Source of the DNA: JBNLAN01 sp050302175
GTDB taxonomy: Bacteria; Pseudomonadota; Zetaproteobacteria; Mariprofundales; Mariprofundaceae
Length of the DNA: 29,994 nucleotides
NCBI GenBank assembly: GCA_050302175.1
Contig: JBNLAN010000019.1
Coordinates: 1 to 29,994 of the forward strand
Direction of reading: 5' to 3'
Of this stretch, positions 17,834 to 26,241 are shown piece by piece; the first letter of the stretch is position 1; every line of letters begins with the position of its first letter. The position numbers and the translations under genes were made by a program. A model generated the notes under the pieces. It was not told the DNA's origin and searched no databases. It saw only the letters and a list, made by a program, of their open reading frames with translations.

Positions 17834-19954
17834 CTATTCGTCTGCAGCTTCCACAGCTGTCAGGCACGCGCTGATTTCACGGCTCAGGGTTTCAACTTCA
17901 ACCGGCTTGCGTAGCACAGTGCACCCGCAAGGGAGCTTGTCATCCTTGATCTCGCCTTCGTCATAGCCGGTCATAAAAATAACCTGAAGCTGCGGACGAA
18001 TCTTGCGCATCTGCTGAACCGCCTCGCCCCCTCCTATTCCGGGCATCACCACATCCATAAGAACCAGACGAATCTGATCGGCATACTGATTGAAAACTTC
18101 CAATGCCTGCTCTCCACTTTCGGCGTACAGCACCCGATACCCCAGTGCCTGTAGTGTCAGACCCAGCACTTCGAGCAACTCCTCGGAATCATCAACAATC
18201 AAAAGCATTTCATCCTGATGAGAGCGAACTGGCCCCTTCTGGCCCTCACCTCCACTCTCTTCCAAAACCTTGGCGCCTTCATCGCATAATGGCAGGTACA
18301 GCTCAAAACATGTGCCCTTTCCGGGTTCGCTTGATACGGTGATCGCGCCGTGATGCATCGTCACCACGCCATGCAGCATTGAGAGCCCAAGTCCGGTTCC
18401 CTCACCAATCTCTTTGGTAGTAAAAAAAGGATCGAAAATCCGGTCGATATAGTTGCGATCGATACCACAACCGTTATCACAAACACGAATGCAGGCAAGC
18501 TTTCTGGTTGCATCCATAGCATGCTGTGCATAAAAACGTGCATCCGGCTGACAGGCTTCCAGTTCAAAACGAATCTCCGGATGCTCGATCTCTTTCACCG
18601 CATCCTTCGCATTCGTCAACAGATTAACCATTCCCTGCTCCAGTTGCGTTGCATCGCCGTAAACGACCAAAGGCTCCTCAGTAAGATCGCAGTGCAGCGT
18701 TACGCTGGCGGGAATCACATTGCCGACCAGCGAACAAACTTCCTGGCATATATCCTGAAGCATAATATTCTGCTTCTTGACCGGCCCCTTGCGTGCAAAT
18801 GCCAGCAACTGTGAAATCATGCCCTTCGCCTTCATCGAAAGCGCATCGATTTTATTGAGCTTCACCCTTGCTGCCGAAGATTCATCCACCGAGCCTCTCG
18901 CCAGGAACACATTCCCGACGATGGCTGCCAGTACATTATTGATATTGTGTGCAATACCGCCGACCAGTGTGCCAATCGCCTCAAGCTTCTGACTCTGCTG
19001 CAACTGCAACTCCAGACTGACCTGTTCGGAGATATCCCGCGTACTGAGAATTGCATAACGCTCACCATTCTCGCCGGTATAGAACCGCCCCGCCGTCTCG
19101 ACAGATACCCAGCCACTCTCTTTTTTCTTGTGACGATAACGAACCGTGTAGGTGGATTCCTCCGTACAGGTCAACGCGTGGGCAACCACCTTCATCACCC
19201 TCAGCCGATCATCGGGGTGAACCATCAGAATGCCGCGTTGCCCAATCGCCTCCTCATAGCTGTAGCCATATATTCGCGTATAGGCCGGGCTGACATAGAG
19301 AAGATTGGTCATGCTATCGATAATGGCAATCGAATCACTGGAGTTTTCAATCAAGACACGGAAGCGATCCAGTCCAAATGTGCTATTCACTTGCTGACGG
19401 ATACGCACCGCCTCAAACGCATATGCCAGCACCGTATTGAACATATAGGCAAACGCCGCCTGCAACAGCTCCGGAACTGTATATGGCATCGGCATTTGCA
19501 GAACATATATCCCTGTCAAAATCAACACATTGGCTATAAGAAACCCAACAGCCCAGATGATTCCGCGCATTCCTTTAAGCAACACTGCAACAAGCGGAAA
19601 GGAGGCAGCCCAGATATAGCCGACTCTTTCAATACCTCCGGTCAAAAGCAGTATGGAAAGCAGAATCGAAGCAAAAGTGATGGTTACATCGGTAAAAACG
19701 GCCGTCAGAAACCGCCCGTCCTCCACACGTGGCCAGATCAAGAAAATCACCAGCACAAATACGAATTCAATCACCGCTACGGGATAATATTCAATGCTCA
19801 GGTTATAAATAGCGAAGAACAAAATAACGATCAGCATGGCGTTCTTGATTTTGCGGAGCACGGCAAGCTGCACACTCACTTTATTCGCACTCTCTGACGC
19901 CTGACTTTCAACCAGAATCGATTCAAAGATGCCCGGTTGCTCGGGTCTACTCAT
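17834..19954 (-). CDS. Membrane-bound PAS hybrid sensor histidine kinase with receiver domain
   Basis: The 706-residue protein has several transmembrane helices in residues 38-155. A PAS domain covers about 195-315 (LIENSSDSIAIIDS, VHPDDRLRVM). A HisKA domain has phospho-acceptor His336 (GGIAHNINNVLAA). The HATPase domain has an N box around Asn448 (LLTNAKDAV), a G1 box DNGCGI and FDPFFTTK..GEGTGLGLS. The C-terminal receiver domain (581-700) has Asp588/Asp589, phospho-acceptor Asp634 (LMDVVMPG) and Lys683. Such proteins autophosphorylate and then phosphorylate their own receiver; no output partner is adjacent. ATG 19954 with AAGG 6 nt upstream is chosen over in-frame TTG 19972. The signal sensed is unknown. 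Confidence 0.93.
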   Translation of the reverse strand: MSRPEQPGIFESILVESQASESANKVSVQLAVLRKIKNAMLIVILFFAIYNLSIEYYPVAVIEFVFVLVIFLIWPRVEDGRFLTAVFTDVTITFASILLSILLLTGGIERVGYIWAASFPLVAVLLKGMRGIIWAVGFLIANVLILTGIYVLQMPMPYTVPELLQAAFAYMFNTVLAYAFEAVRIRQQVNSTFGLDRFRVLIENSSDSIAIIDSMTNLLYVSPAYTRIYGYSYEEAIGQRGILMVHPDDRLRVMKVVAHALTCTEESTYTVRYRHKKKESGWVSVETAGRFYTGENGERYAILSTRDISEQVSLELQLQQSQKLEAIGTLVGGIAHNINNVLAAIVGNVFLARGSVDESSAARVKLNKIDALSMKAKGMISQLLAFARKGPVKKQNIMLQDICQEVCSLVGNVIPASVTLHCDLTEEPLVVYGDATQLEQGMVNLLTNAKDAVKEIEHPEIRFELEACQPDARFYAQHAMDATRKLACIRVCDNGCGIDRNYIDRIFDPFFTTKEIGEGTGLGLSMLHGVVTMHHGAITVSSEPGKGTCFELYLPLCDEGAKVLEESGGEGQKGPVRSHQDEMLLIVDDSEELLEVLGLTLQALGYRVLYAESGEQALEVFNQYADQIRLVLMDVVMPGIGGGEAVQQMRKIRPQLQVIFMTGYDEGEIKDDKLPCGCTVLRKPVEVETLSREISACLTAVEAADE

Positions 19955-20270
19955 ACGTACCTTACCTCGCAAATCTCTGCTTCCATGAAATTATACTTTG
20001 CACCTTCACATCACAAGTCTCTTGGTATTTCTGTAAATAAACCCACGCCGACGCTTCATGCCAGGGCTACACATCGATGACCAGCAAGCAACACGCCATG
20101 TGCGTATTCAACTGCAAACTTACCATCCGGTTTTTTCTCTCGTGCATGTCAACAACACACTTGTCCGAAGCACTTCAGAAGCCCGTCTCGCGCGCAAGCA
20201 TCCATCTCAACCACAATACGACATGTAAGCGATTGGATCAGGATCGGGCATTCATGCTAATCTCCCATGC
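19955..20270. other. Intergenic region between divergent histidine kinase and DedA-like genes
   Basis: About 316 nt without a credible gene. It holds the kinase promoter candidate near 19990-20016. A short plus-strand open frame starting at 20077 runs into the DedA gene in another frame, has no family resemblance or Shine-Dalgarno, and is rejected. An extended -10-like TGcTAATCT (20255-20263) lies just before the DedA start without a good -35. Nothing else was seen. Confidence 0.6.
19990..20016 (-). promoter_or_regulatory. Probable promoter of the histidine kinase gene
   Basis: On the minus strand a perfect -10 TATAAT (19995-19990) has TTGTGA (20016-20011) 15 nt upstream as -35. It lies 35 nt before the kinase ATG. 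The spacer is short, so -35 use is uncertain, but the -10 is a full consensus match in the right place. Confidence 0.5.
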
Positions 20271-20846
20271 ATGGAATGGGCGCAACAGATTATTGAGCAA
20301 TACGGCTACTGGGCGGTGTTTCTCGGCACCTTTGCCGAAGGTGAAGTGGTCTTCCTTGCCGCCGCTGCCCTTGCCGCCGCCGGACTCATGGATACCTGGA
20401 AAGTGGTGGCGATCGCTGCTGTCGGCGCCTTTGTCGGACACATCTTCTTCTTTGCGCTCGGACGCTGGAAAGGCATGGCGATCATCAATGCCGTGCCGAC
20501 ATTCAAGGCGCACTACCCCAAGGCCAACCGTATACTGGATCACTACGCACTCTGGTCGGTCTTCATCTTCCAGTATCTCTACGGCACCCGCATCGTTGCA
20601 GCCATCCTGTTTGGCGCTTCCAGCATCAGCTTATGGCGTTTTCTCGCTATTCAGATTGTTAACTGCATCACCTGGGCACTGGTAGTCTATGCTGCGGGGC
20701 ACTTCCTCGGGTTTGCCGCCCTGCATGTCATCGAGCAGTTTGGCATGGTGGGGTTAGGGCTGGCCATCGGGGGAATCATAATTTTCGCACTGCTTGCCTA
20801 CTTCGGTTATACGAGATGGCACCACGAATCGGAGAATCTGGAATAA
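20271..20846 (+). CDS. DedA/VTT-domain inner-membrane protein
   Basis: The 191-residue protein is highly hydrophobic with about four to five membrane segments. It matches the DedA/SNARE-associated (VTT) family layout: an N-terminal YGYWAVFLGTFAEGEVVFLAA re-entrant-like segment, GHIFFFALGRWKG, then FQYLYGTRIVAAILFGASS with the family's conserved Arg and Gly. DedA proteins are flippases or transporters of undecaprenyl phosphate or phospholipids in the characterised cases. This is a short, divergent member without the usual prolines after the first acidic motif. ATG 20271 lacks a clear Shine-Dalgarno. It ends 51 nt before the Memo gene and may share its transcript. Confidence 0.85.
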   Translation: MEWAQQIIEQYGYWAVFLGTFAEGEVVFLAAAALAAAGLMDTWKVVAIAAVGAFVGHIFFFALGRWKGMAIINAVPTFKAHYPKANRILDHYALWSVFIFQYLYGTRIVAAILFGASSISLWRFLAIQIVNCITWALVVYAAGHFLGFAALHVIEQFGMVGLGLAIGGIIIFALLAYFGYTRWHHESENLE

Positions 20847-20897
20847 CCGCTCCACTCCCTCGCAATTGGTCTAGACTCCCGATACAGGAGAGCAAGC

Positions 20898-21686
20898 ATG
20901 ACCACACGCCCCGCTGCCGTTGCAGGCACCTTTTACCCGGCCGAGGCCAACGAAATACGCCGGATGCTGACCGGCTTTTTCGAGCAGGAGCCGCCACATA
21001 AGCAGATGATATTTCCAAAGGCGATGATCGTACCGCATGCGGGCTACATCTACTCCGGTCCTGTCGCGGCATCCGCCTACGCGCAAATCGCCCCCAGCCG
21101 CTATCGCCGCATCGTGCTGCTCGGCCCCTCCCACCGTGTACCGCTCAGGGGGCTGGCATTGCCCGAATGCGAATATTTCGAAACGCCACTGGGTCGTATT
21201 CCGCTTGATCTCGATGCCATGCAACTCATTGTCGATCTGCCGCAAGTGCAGCTATCGGAAGCGGCGCATGCCGCCGAGCATTCACTCGAAGTGCAACTGC
21301 CATTTCTCCAATACCTGCTGCCGACATTCAGCCTGCTGCCTCTGACCGTCGGCGCAGCCAGCCCAAGGGAGGTGGCGGAGGTGCTCGAAACTTTGTGGGG
21401 GAAAAGCAACACCCTGATCCTGATCAGCTCCGACCTCTCGCACTACCACTCCTACCGGCAGGCTAACGATACCGACCGGAAAACCGTGGAAAAGATTCTG
21501 GCAGGCGACCATGAGATCGACCCCAAAGAGGCGTGCGGCGCGCACAGCATCAACGGACTTCTGCAGCAGGCCAAGCGCCATAATCTCAAAGCGAAACTTC
21601 TCGATCTGCGCAACTCCGGCGATACCGCCGGCCCGCGCGATCAGGTAGTCGGCTACGCATCCATCGCCTTCATAGAAGATGAATAA
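20898..21686 (+). CDS. amrB: MEMO-family protein (AmmeMemoRadiSam system protein B)
   Basis: The 262-residue protein is a full-length MEMO family member, a fold related to non-haem-iron LigB-type dioxygenases. The conserved metal-site region is intact: His47 (VPHAGYIYSG), His79 (GPSHRVP), AEHSLEVQLPF with His128, SSDLSHY with His182, and Cys213 (EACG). In human MEMO1 the equivalent two His and a Cys are reported to bind metal. The bacterial role is unknown. ATG 20898 has AGGAG about 8 nt upstream. Its last 8 nt overlap the AMMECR1 gene, so the cluster is probably co-translated. Confidence 0.94.
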   Translation: MTTRPAAVAGTFYPAEANEIRRMLTGFFEQEPPHKQMIFPKAMIVPHAGYIYSGPVAASAYAQIAPSRYRRIVLLGPSHRVPLRGLALPECEYFETPLGRIPLDLDAMQLIVDLPQVQLSEAAHAAEHSLEVQLPFLQYLLPTFSLLPLTVGAASPREVAEVLETLWGKSNTLILISSDLSHYHSYRQANDTDRKTVEKILAGDHEIDPKEACGAHSINGLLQQAKRHNLKAKLLDLRNSGDTAGPRDQVVGYASIAFIEDE

Positions 21687-22230
21687 GCCTGAACGCAGGA
21701 TCGTTCTCACCGGCACTGCCCGCACGGCTATTGCCAGCAGGCTGGACATAGAATTTAACGCCCCCGAGGTGCCGGACGATTCCTGGTACCGCGATGATGG
21801 TGCCAGCTTCGTCACCCTGCATTTGAATGGAAACCTGCGCGGCTGCATCGGCTCACTGGTGGCGCACCAGCCGCTGATCGAGGATGTGCGCGACAATGCG
21901 GTATCCGCCGCCTTTAAGGATCCGCGTTTTCCGCCGCTATCTGCACGCGAGTTTCCCGATGTGCATATTGAGGTGTCGGTGCTCACCGCGCCTGAAGCGA
22001 TGCAGTTCACTGACGAAACCGATGCACTTTCACAACTGCAGCCGAAAATCGACGGTGTTATTTTTACCAGCGGCCAGCACAAGGCGACCTTCCTGCCGCA
22101 GGTATGGGAACAGTTGCCGACCCCCGAGTATTTCATGGCGCACCTGAAGCAAAAAGCAGGGCTTCCCGCCGCATTCTGGAGTGCGGACGTGAAGCTGGAG
22201 CGCTACCGGGTGGAGGAGTTTGCGGAATGA
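21679..22230 (+). CDS. amrA: AMMECR1-domain protein (AmmeMemoRadiSam system protein A)
   Basis: The 183-residue protein is essentially one AMMECR1 domain, with the hallmark LRGCIGSL at residues 53-60 and also SAAFKDPRFPPLSA, EVSVL and ATFLPQVWEQL. The family is conserved from archaea to humans and its biochemical activity is not established. The ATG overlaps the Memo stop, and its own TGA overlaps the radical SAM ATG (ATGA). This tight arrangement supports joint function. Confidence 0.95.
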   Translation: MNKPERRIVLTGTARTAIASRLDIEFNAPEVPDDSWYRDDGASFVTLHLNGNLRGCIGSLVAHQPLIEDVRDNAVSAAFKDPRFPPLSAREFPDVHIEVSVLTAPEAMQFTDETDALSQLQPKIDGVIFTSGQHKATFLPQVWEQLPTPEYFMAHLKQKAGLPAAFWSADVKLERYRVEEFAE

Positions 22231-23309
22231 GCGGCGCCAACGAGCACTACCCTGGAAGATATTTCCATCGTCTGAACGACGACAAAATCCAGTGCGACCT
22301 CTGCCCGCGCGACTGCAAACTGAGTGACGGCCAGCGCGGCCTCTGCTTCGTGCGTAAGTGTGAAAACAATGCCATCGTGCTCACCACCTACGGCCGCTCC
22401 TCCGGCTTCTGCATCGACCCCATCGAAAAAAAACCGCTGAACCACTTCTATCCCGGCTCCTCGGTGCTCTCCTTCGGTACCGCCGGCTGCAACCTCTCCT
22501 GCCACTACTGCCAGAACTGGGACATCTCCAAATCACGCGAGTGGGACCGGCTGTGCGACGAGGCCAGCCCCGAGGCGCTGGCCGAAGCAGCCATTCGATA
22601 TGGCAGCAAATCGGTCGCCTTCACCTACAACGATCCGGTAATCTTTCTCGAATATGCGGTCGATGCCGCCAAGGCGTGCCATGAGCGCGGCATCAAGACG
22701 GTGGCGGTCACCGCCGGCTATATCCATCCGGAGCCTAGATGTGAGTTCTTCGCGCACATGGATGCAGCCAACGTGGATCTCAAGGGCTTCTCCGAGGAGT
22801 TCTACCACAAGCTCTGTGTGGGCCATCTGCAACCGGTGCTCGATACGCTGGAGTATCTGGTGAAGGAGACAGAGGTGTGGACCGAAATCACCACACTGCT
22901 GATCCCGGGGCATAACGACAGCGACGAAGAGCTGAAGCGCATGTGCGGCTGGCTGGCAGAGCACCTGGGGCCGGATGTGCCGCTCCATTTTTCCGCCTTT
23001 CATCCGGACTACAAAATGATGGATGTGCCCCCCACCCCGCACACCACGCTGGCCCGCGCGCAGGAAATCGCGCAGCAGGCCGGGCTGCATTATGTCTATG
23101 TTGGCAATGTGCATGATGCAGCCGGCGCCACCACTCACTGCCCCGGTTGCAATACAGCGCTGATCGTGCGCGACTGGTACGAGATTCTCGACTACCGCGT
23201 CACCGACGATGGGCACTGCCCCGATTGTGGCAAAGAGATCGCCGGGCACTTCGCGCACTTTGAAGGCGCATTTGGCAACCGCCGCATGCCGGTCGTACTG
23301 CACGGCTAG
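22227..23309 (+). CDS. amrS: AmmeMemoRadiSam system radical SAM enzyme
   Basis: The 360-residue enzyme has the radical SAM CX3CX2C motif in GTAGCNLSCHYCQNW (Cys88, Cys92, Cys95), which binds the [4Fe-4S] cluster that cleaves SAM. It resembles pyruvate formate-lyase-activating-enzyme relatives (SVAFTYNDPVIF, HFSAFHPDYKM). Extra cysteines occur N-terminally (Cys23, Cys26, Cys30, Cys40), and CPGC/CPDC pairs at 305-308 and 331-334 suggest a C-terminal rubredoxin or zinc-ribbon-like site. ATG 22227 has GGAGGAG about 8 nt upstream. An in-frame extension to 22104 lies inside amrA and is rejected. The substrate is unknown. Confidence 0.95.
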   Translation: MSGANEHYPGRYFHRLNDDKIQCDLCPRDCKLSDGQRGLCFVRKCENNAIVLTTYGRSSGFCIDPIEKKPLNHFYPGSSVLSFGTAGCNLSCHYCQNWDISKSREWDRLCDEASPEALAEAAIRYGSKSVAFTYNDPVIFLEYAVDAAKACHERGIKTVAVTAGYIHPEPRCEFFAHMDAANVDLKGFSEEFYHKLCVGHLQPVLDTLEYLVKETEVWTEITTLLIPGHNDSDEELKRMCGWLAEHLGPDVPLHFSAFHPDYKMMDVPPTPHTTLARAQEIAQQAGLHYVYVGNVHDAAGATTHCPGCNTALIVRDWYEILDYRVTDDGHCPDCGKEIAGHFAHFEGAFGNRRMPVVLHG

Positions 23310-23405
23310 TTCTGCTCATGAATAACACCATCCTCAATATCCACCCTTGAAAAAACCGGCGCCTGCAAACACTATTTTGAGGCCTGCTGGTTCGGAGGCG
23401 TAAAA

Positions 23406-26102
23406 GTGCAGGGAGCGCCATATTCAATGAAAACATTTCTGTTTGCCGTCTCGCTGCTTGTCGCGACCCCTGCAATGGCCTCGGATTTCGATACCATTAT
23501 CGAACATCACCGCAAGATGATCGTGCTGCTCGATGGCGCACAGGATACGGATCCGCTATCACCTCCCATTTTCGCAGCACGCAACGAGTATGCAGGCAAA
23601 CACGAAATCATCGAAAGAATCACCAGCCAGGCCGAGCAGGCATCCCGATCACCACGCAATGGTCTGCTGCCGCAGAGCATCGTCCTGCTCGACTATGTCG
23701 ATAACAATGCCGCGCTGCACAAGGCCGACCTGCTGGCTTTCATGGACCTGGCGGACGAACTGCTCGAAATCGAGAAGCAACGCCTCCCCGCCCCTGCCGG
23801 ACTCGAAAAACTGCGCCAACTGAATCAGGACATCGAAGCGGCGCTCGAGACCTACCGGAAAGAGTACACCCAACTGCTCAACAAATTCGAGGCGAGAGGT
23901 CGCTCCAGCTACGAGACGTGGGCACAGTATCTCGCCTTCATCAAGTCACGCTATCCGTATGAGTCGCTGTTATCCGCCTCGATCAGGGACGATGCCCGTC
24001 TCTACCGCCAGCAAATGCGCGGCACTGCGTCGGCTAAAACCAAACAGGACAACCTCAAGAACGACAAGCCGAAGATCGTGTGGGGCAACCGGCTGCCGAA
24101 AAAGACCGTTGTCCTCACCTTCGATGATGGCCCGAGCCACTCCCTCACACCGAAAATCCTCGATATTCTGAAACAGTACAAGGTCAATGGTTACTTTTTC
24201 TCGGTCGGTAAAAACCTTGGCAGCTTCAATAAAAAAGGGGTTGCCGAAGCGGGCGAAAACGAAGCCATTGCCAAACGCATCATCAAAGAGGGGCACGTGC
24301 TCGCCAACCACAGCTACTCGCACCCGGTACTCACCAAACTGAGCACCAGGGAGCAGGAGAAAGAGCTGGAGCGCACCGCAGCCCTGATTAAATTAATCGA
24401 CGGGAAAAAGGGTAAAGTATTTCGTCCGCCATACGGTTCTCAGGATGATGGCTTAAAAAAAGTACTCAAGTCGGAGGGATTGATTTCGGTGATGTGGAAC
24501 GTCGATTCGCTGGACTGGGCCGACCCCATCCCCGAATCGATTGCCGACCGCGTCCTGCGCACACTCGACAAGCAGAAGCGCGGCATTCTGCTTTTCCACG
24601 ACATCCACAAGCAGACCATCAAGGCACTGCCGGATATTCTCGCAGGACTCAACAAGCGCGGCTTCAAGGTGGTGACCCTGGCCGGAAACAGCTTCGACGA
24701 TAACCTGAGCGGCATCCCCCAGCTGCCTGCCGATACAGGCGACAAATCACCGCTGTACCGCAACAGCTGGGCGGTCGTGATCGGTATCAACGATTACAAG
24801 CAGTGGCCGAAACTCAGGTATGCCGTCAATGATGCCCGCAGCGTTGCAGAAGCGCTGCGCACCAAACTCGGCTTCCCCGCCGAAAACATCATCGAGCTTT
24901 ATGACGGGGATGCGACGGGTGAAAAGATTCGGGAAGTGCTGGGCTACCAGCTTGCCGACCCGAAAAAGGTCTCGCCTAACGACCGGGTATTCGTCTTCTA
25001 TGCCGGCCATGGCATGACAAGGGAGCTACCGGGGGGAGGAGAGCTGGGCTACATCATCCCAGCCGATGCCGAGCTGTCGAAATACCAGAACCAGGCCATC
25101 AGCATGAGCCAGCTGGACGACTTCTCATCCCTCATCCCGGCCAAGCACCTCTACTATGTGATGGATAGCTGCTACAGCGGGCTGGCGCTGACGCGCGCAG
25201 GCATGAGTGTCGGTCAGTCCAGCAATTATCTGCAGCAGGTGACACAACGGCGTGCACGACAGATTCTGACGGCAGGCGGAGCCGACCAGCAGGTGTCGGA
25301 CAACGGACCGGGCGGGCACTCCGTTTTCACCTGGACGCTGCTGCAGGGGCTCGAAGGGCTGGCCGATACCGATAACAACGGCTATATCACTGCCTCCGAA
25401 CTTGGCACCTATGTTGCCCCGGTCGTTTCAAGCTATGCCGATCAAACGCCGGCATTCGGCAACCTTGTCGGCAGCAAGGGCGGCGACTTTGTTTTTGAGG
25501 TCGATGCGGCGGCGATTGCCAGCATCAATCAGCGCCTTACCGATGAGGCGGCCCGTATCGAAGCGGAGCTCAAGCAGCTCCGAAACAACGCGCAGGCGCA
25601 GGTTCGGCGTCGACTGGAACTTGAGGTCGCCATGGAAAAAGCAGGCACGGCTACCGATGCGCCGACTCCGGCCAGCAGCAAAGCAACCGACTCGGAGGAG
25701 GATCGCATCAAACAGGCCCATCGCCTGAATGCATCCGCCCTGATGTATTTTAAAGAGAAGAGATACGAACTGGCACGCGAAGAGTGGGAAGAGGCGGTGC
25801 GCCTGAATCCCTACAACCCCACCATCGTCAACAACTACGCCTTCGTGCTCGACCAGCTGGATGAGAACGAAAAGGCCCTGAAGTGGTACTACCGCACCAT
25901 CGAGCTCGATGCCAAACGCATACCGCTCTACCTGAACCTTGGCGATATCATGGTGGAGCTCGGCCGACCGGCAGAAGCGATCCCCTACTACGAGCGCTAC
26001 CTGCACCTCTACCCCTCTTACAAAAAAGCCAAAGAGCTCAGGAAAAAGATAAAGGAGCTCGCAAAATCCAATACCGCCAGTGTCGCCAAGGCCAGGCGAT
26101 AA
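23406..26102 (+). CDS. Exported NodB polysaccharide deacetylase - caspase-like peptidase - TPR fusion
   Basis: The 898-residue protein has four modules. A signal peptide ends near residue 26 (ATPAMA|SDF), followed by a helical region at about 27-220. A NodB carbohydrate-esterase-4 deacetylase domain spans 232-430: TFDDGPS with Asp240-Asp241, metal His302 and His306 in NHSYSHP, RPPYGSQD, and HDIH at 398-401. A C14 caspase-like peptidase at 455-700 has the His535-Cys589 dyad (FYAGHG, MDSCYSG). An EF-hand-like loop DTDNNGYITASE sits at 654-665. Coiled coil (705-745) and about three TPRs (770-885) close the protein. GTG 23406 has GGAGG 7 nt upstream; ATG 23427 is an alternative. Both catalytic sites look intact. 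It would act in the periplasm or outside the cell. Confidence 0.92.
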   Translation: MQGAPYSMKTFLFAVSLLVATPAMASDFDTIIEHHRKMIVLLDGAQDTDPLSPPIFAARNEYAGKHEIIERITSQAEQASRSPRNGLLPQSIVLLDYVDNNAALHKADLLAFMDLADELLEIEKQRLPAPAGLEKLRQLNQDIEAALETYRKEYTQLLNKFEARGRSSYETWAQYLAFIKSRYPYESLLSASIRDDARLYRQQMRGTASAKTKQDNLKNDKPKIVWGNRLPKKTVVLTFDDGPSHSLTPKILDILKQYKVNGYFFSVGKNLGSFNKKGVAEAGENEAIAKRIIKEGHVLANHSYSHPVLTKLSTREQEKELERTAALIKLIDGKKGKVFRPPYGSQDDGLKKVLKSEGLISVMWNVDSLDWADPIPESIADRVLRTLDKQKRGILLFHDIHKQTIKALPDILAGLNKRGFKVVTLAGNSFDDNLSGIPQLPADTGDKSPLYRNSWAVVIGINDYKQWPKLRYAVNDARSVAEALRTKLGFPAENIIELYDGDATGEKIREVLGYQLADPKKVSPNDRVFVFYAGHGMTRELPGGGELGYIIPADAELSKYQNQAISMSQLDDFSSLIPAKHLYYVMDSCYSGLALTRAGMSVGQSSNYLQQVTQRRARQILTAGGADQQVSDNGPGGHSVFTWTLLQGLEGLADTDNNGYITASELGTYVAPVVSSYADQTPAFGNLVGSKGGDFVFEVDAAAIASINQRLTDEAARIEAELKQLRNNAQAQVRRRLELEVAMEKAGTATDAPTPASSKATDSEEDRIKQAHRLNASALMYFKEKRYELAREEWEEAVRLNPYNPTIVNNYAFVLDQLDENEKALKWYYRTIELDAKRIPLYLNLGDIMVELGRPAEAIPYYERYLHLYPSYKKAKELRKKIKELAKSNTASVAKARR

Positions 26103-26193
26103 CGCCCCTCTTCCCGACCGCGAAAATTTCGACAGCCTGCGCACTCGATCCCACATCACCGGACGCATCATTCGGGCCTCATCCATACCCCGG

Positions 26194-26241
26194 TTCCCTT
26201 CCCGTGGGCCTTCCCGCGAACCCTCCCGGAAACCCTTCTGA
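26194..26241. repeat. Degenerate 12-nt tandem repeat (four units)
   Basis: Four successive 12-mers share a C-rich core: TTCCCTTCCCGT, GGGCCTTCCCGC, GAACCCTCCCGG and AAACCCTTCTGA. The plus strand is strongly pyrimidine-biased in the cores (CCTTCCCG). Copies are imperfect, so it may be decayed or only locally biased sequence. Confidence 0.5.

Noticed and set aside
20077..20685. A plus-strand open frame of 202 codons overlapping the DedA-like gene
   Set aside because: Most of it lies over the DedA gene in another frame, with Ser/Pro-rich composition typical of a frame-shifted shadow. The 5' part has no Shine-Dalgarno.
22104..22226. An N-terminal extension of the radical SAM enzyme
   Set aside because: It lies entirely within the AMMECR1 gene in another frame. 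ATG 22227 has an excellent Shine-Dalgarno and the usual ATGA overlap.
23310..23405. TTGAAA...TATTTT considered as a promoter for the deacetylase-caspase gene
   Set aside because: The spacer is about 20 nt, too long for a usual sigma70 promoter, and no better pair was found.
23406..26102. The caspase-like protein read as an abortive-infection defence effector
   Set aside because: The signal peptide and fused glycan deacetylase place it outside the cytoplasm, and no defence or toxin-antitoxin gene is adjacent.
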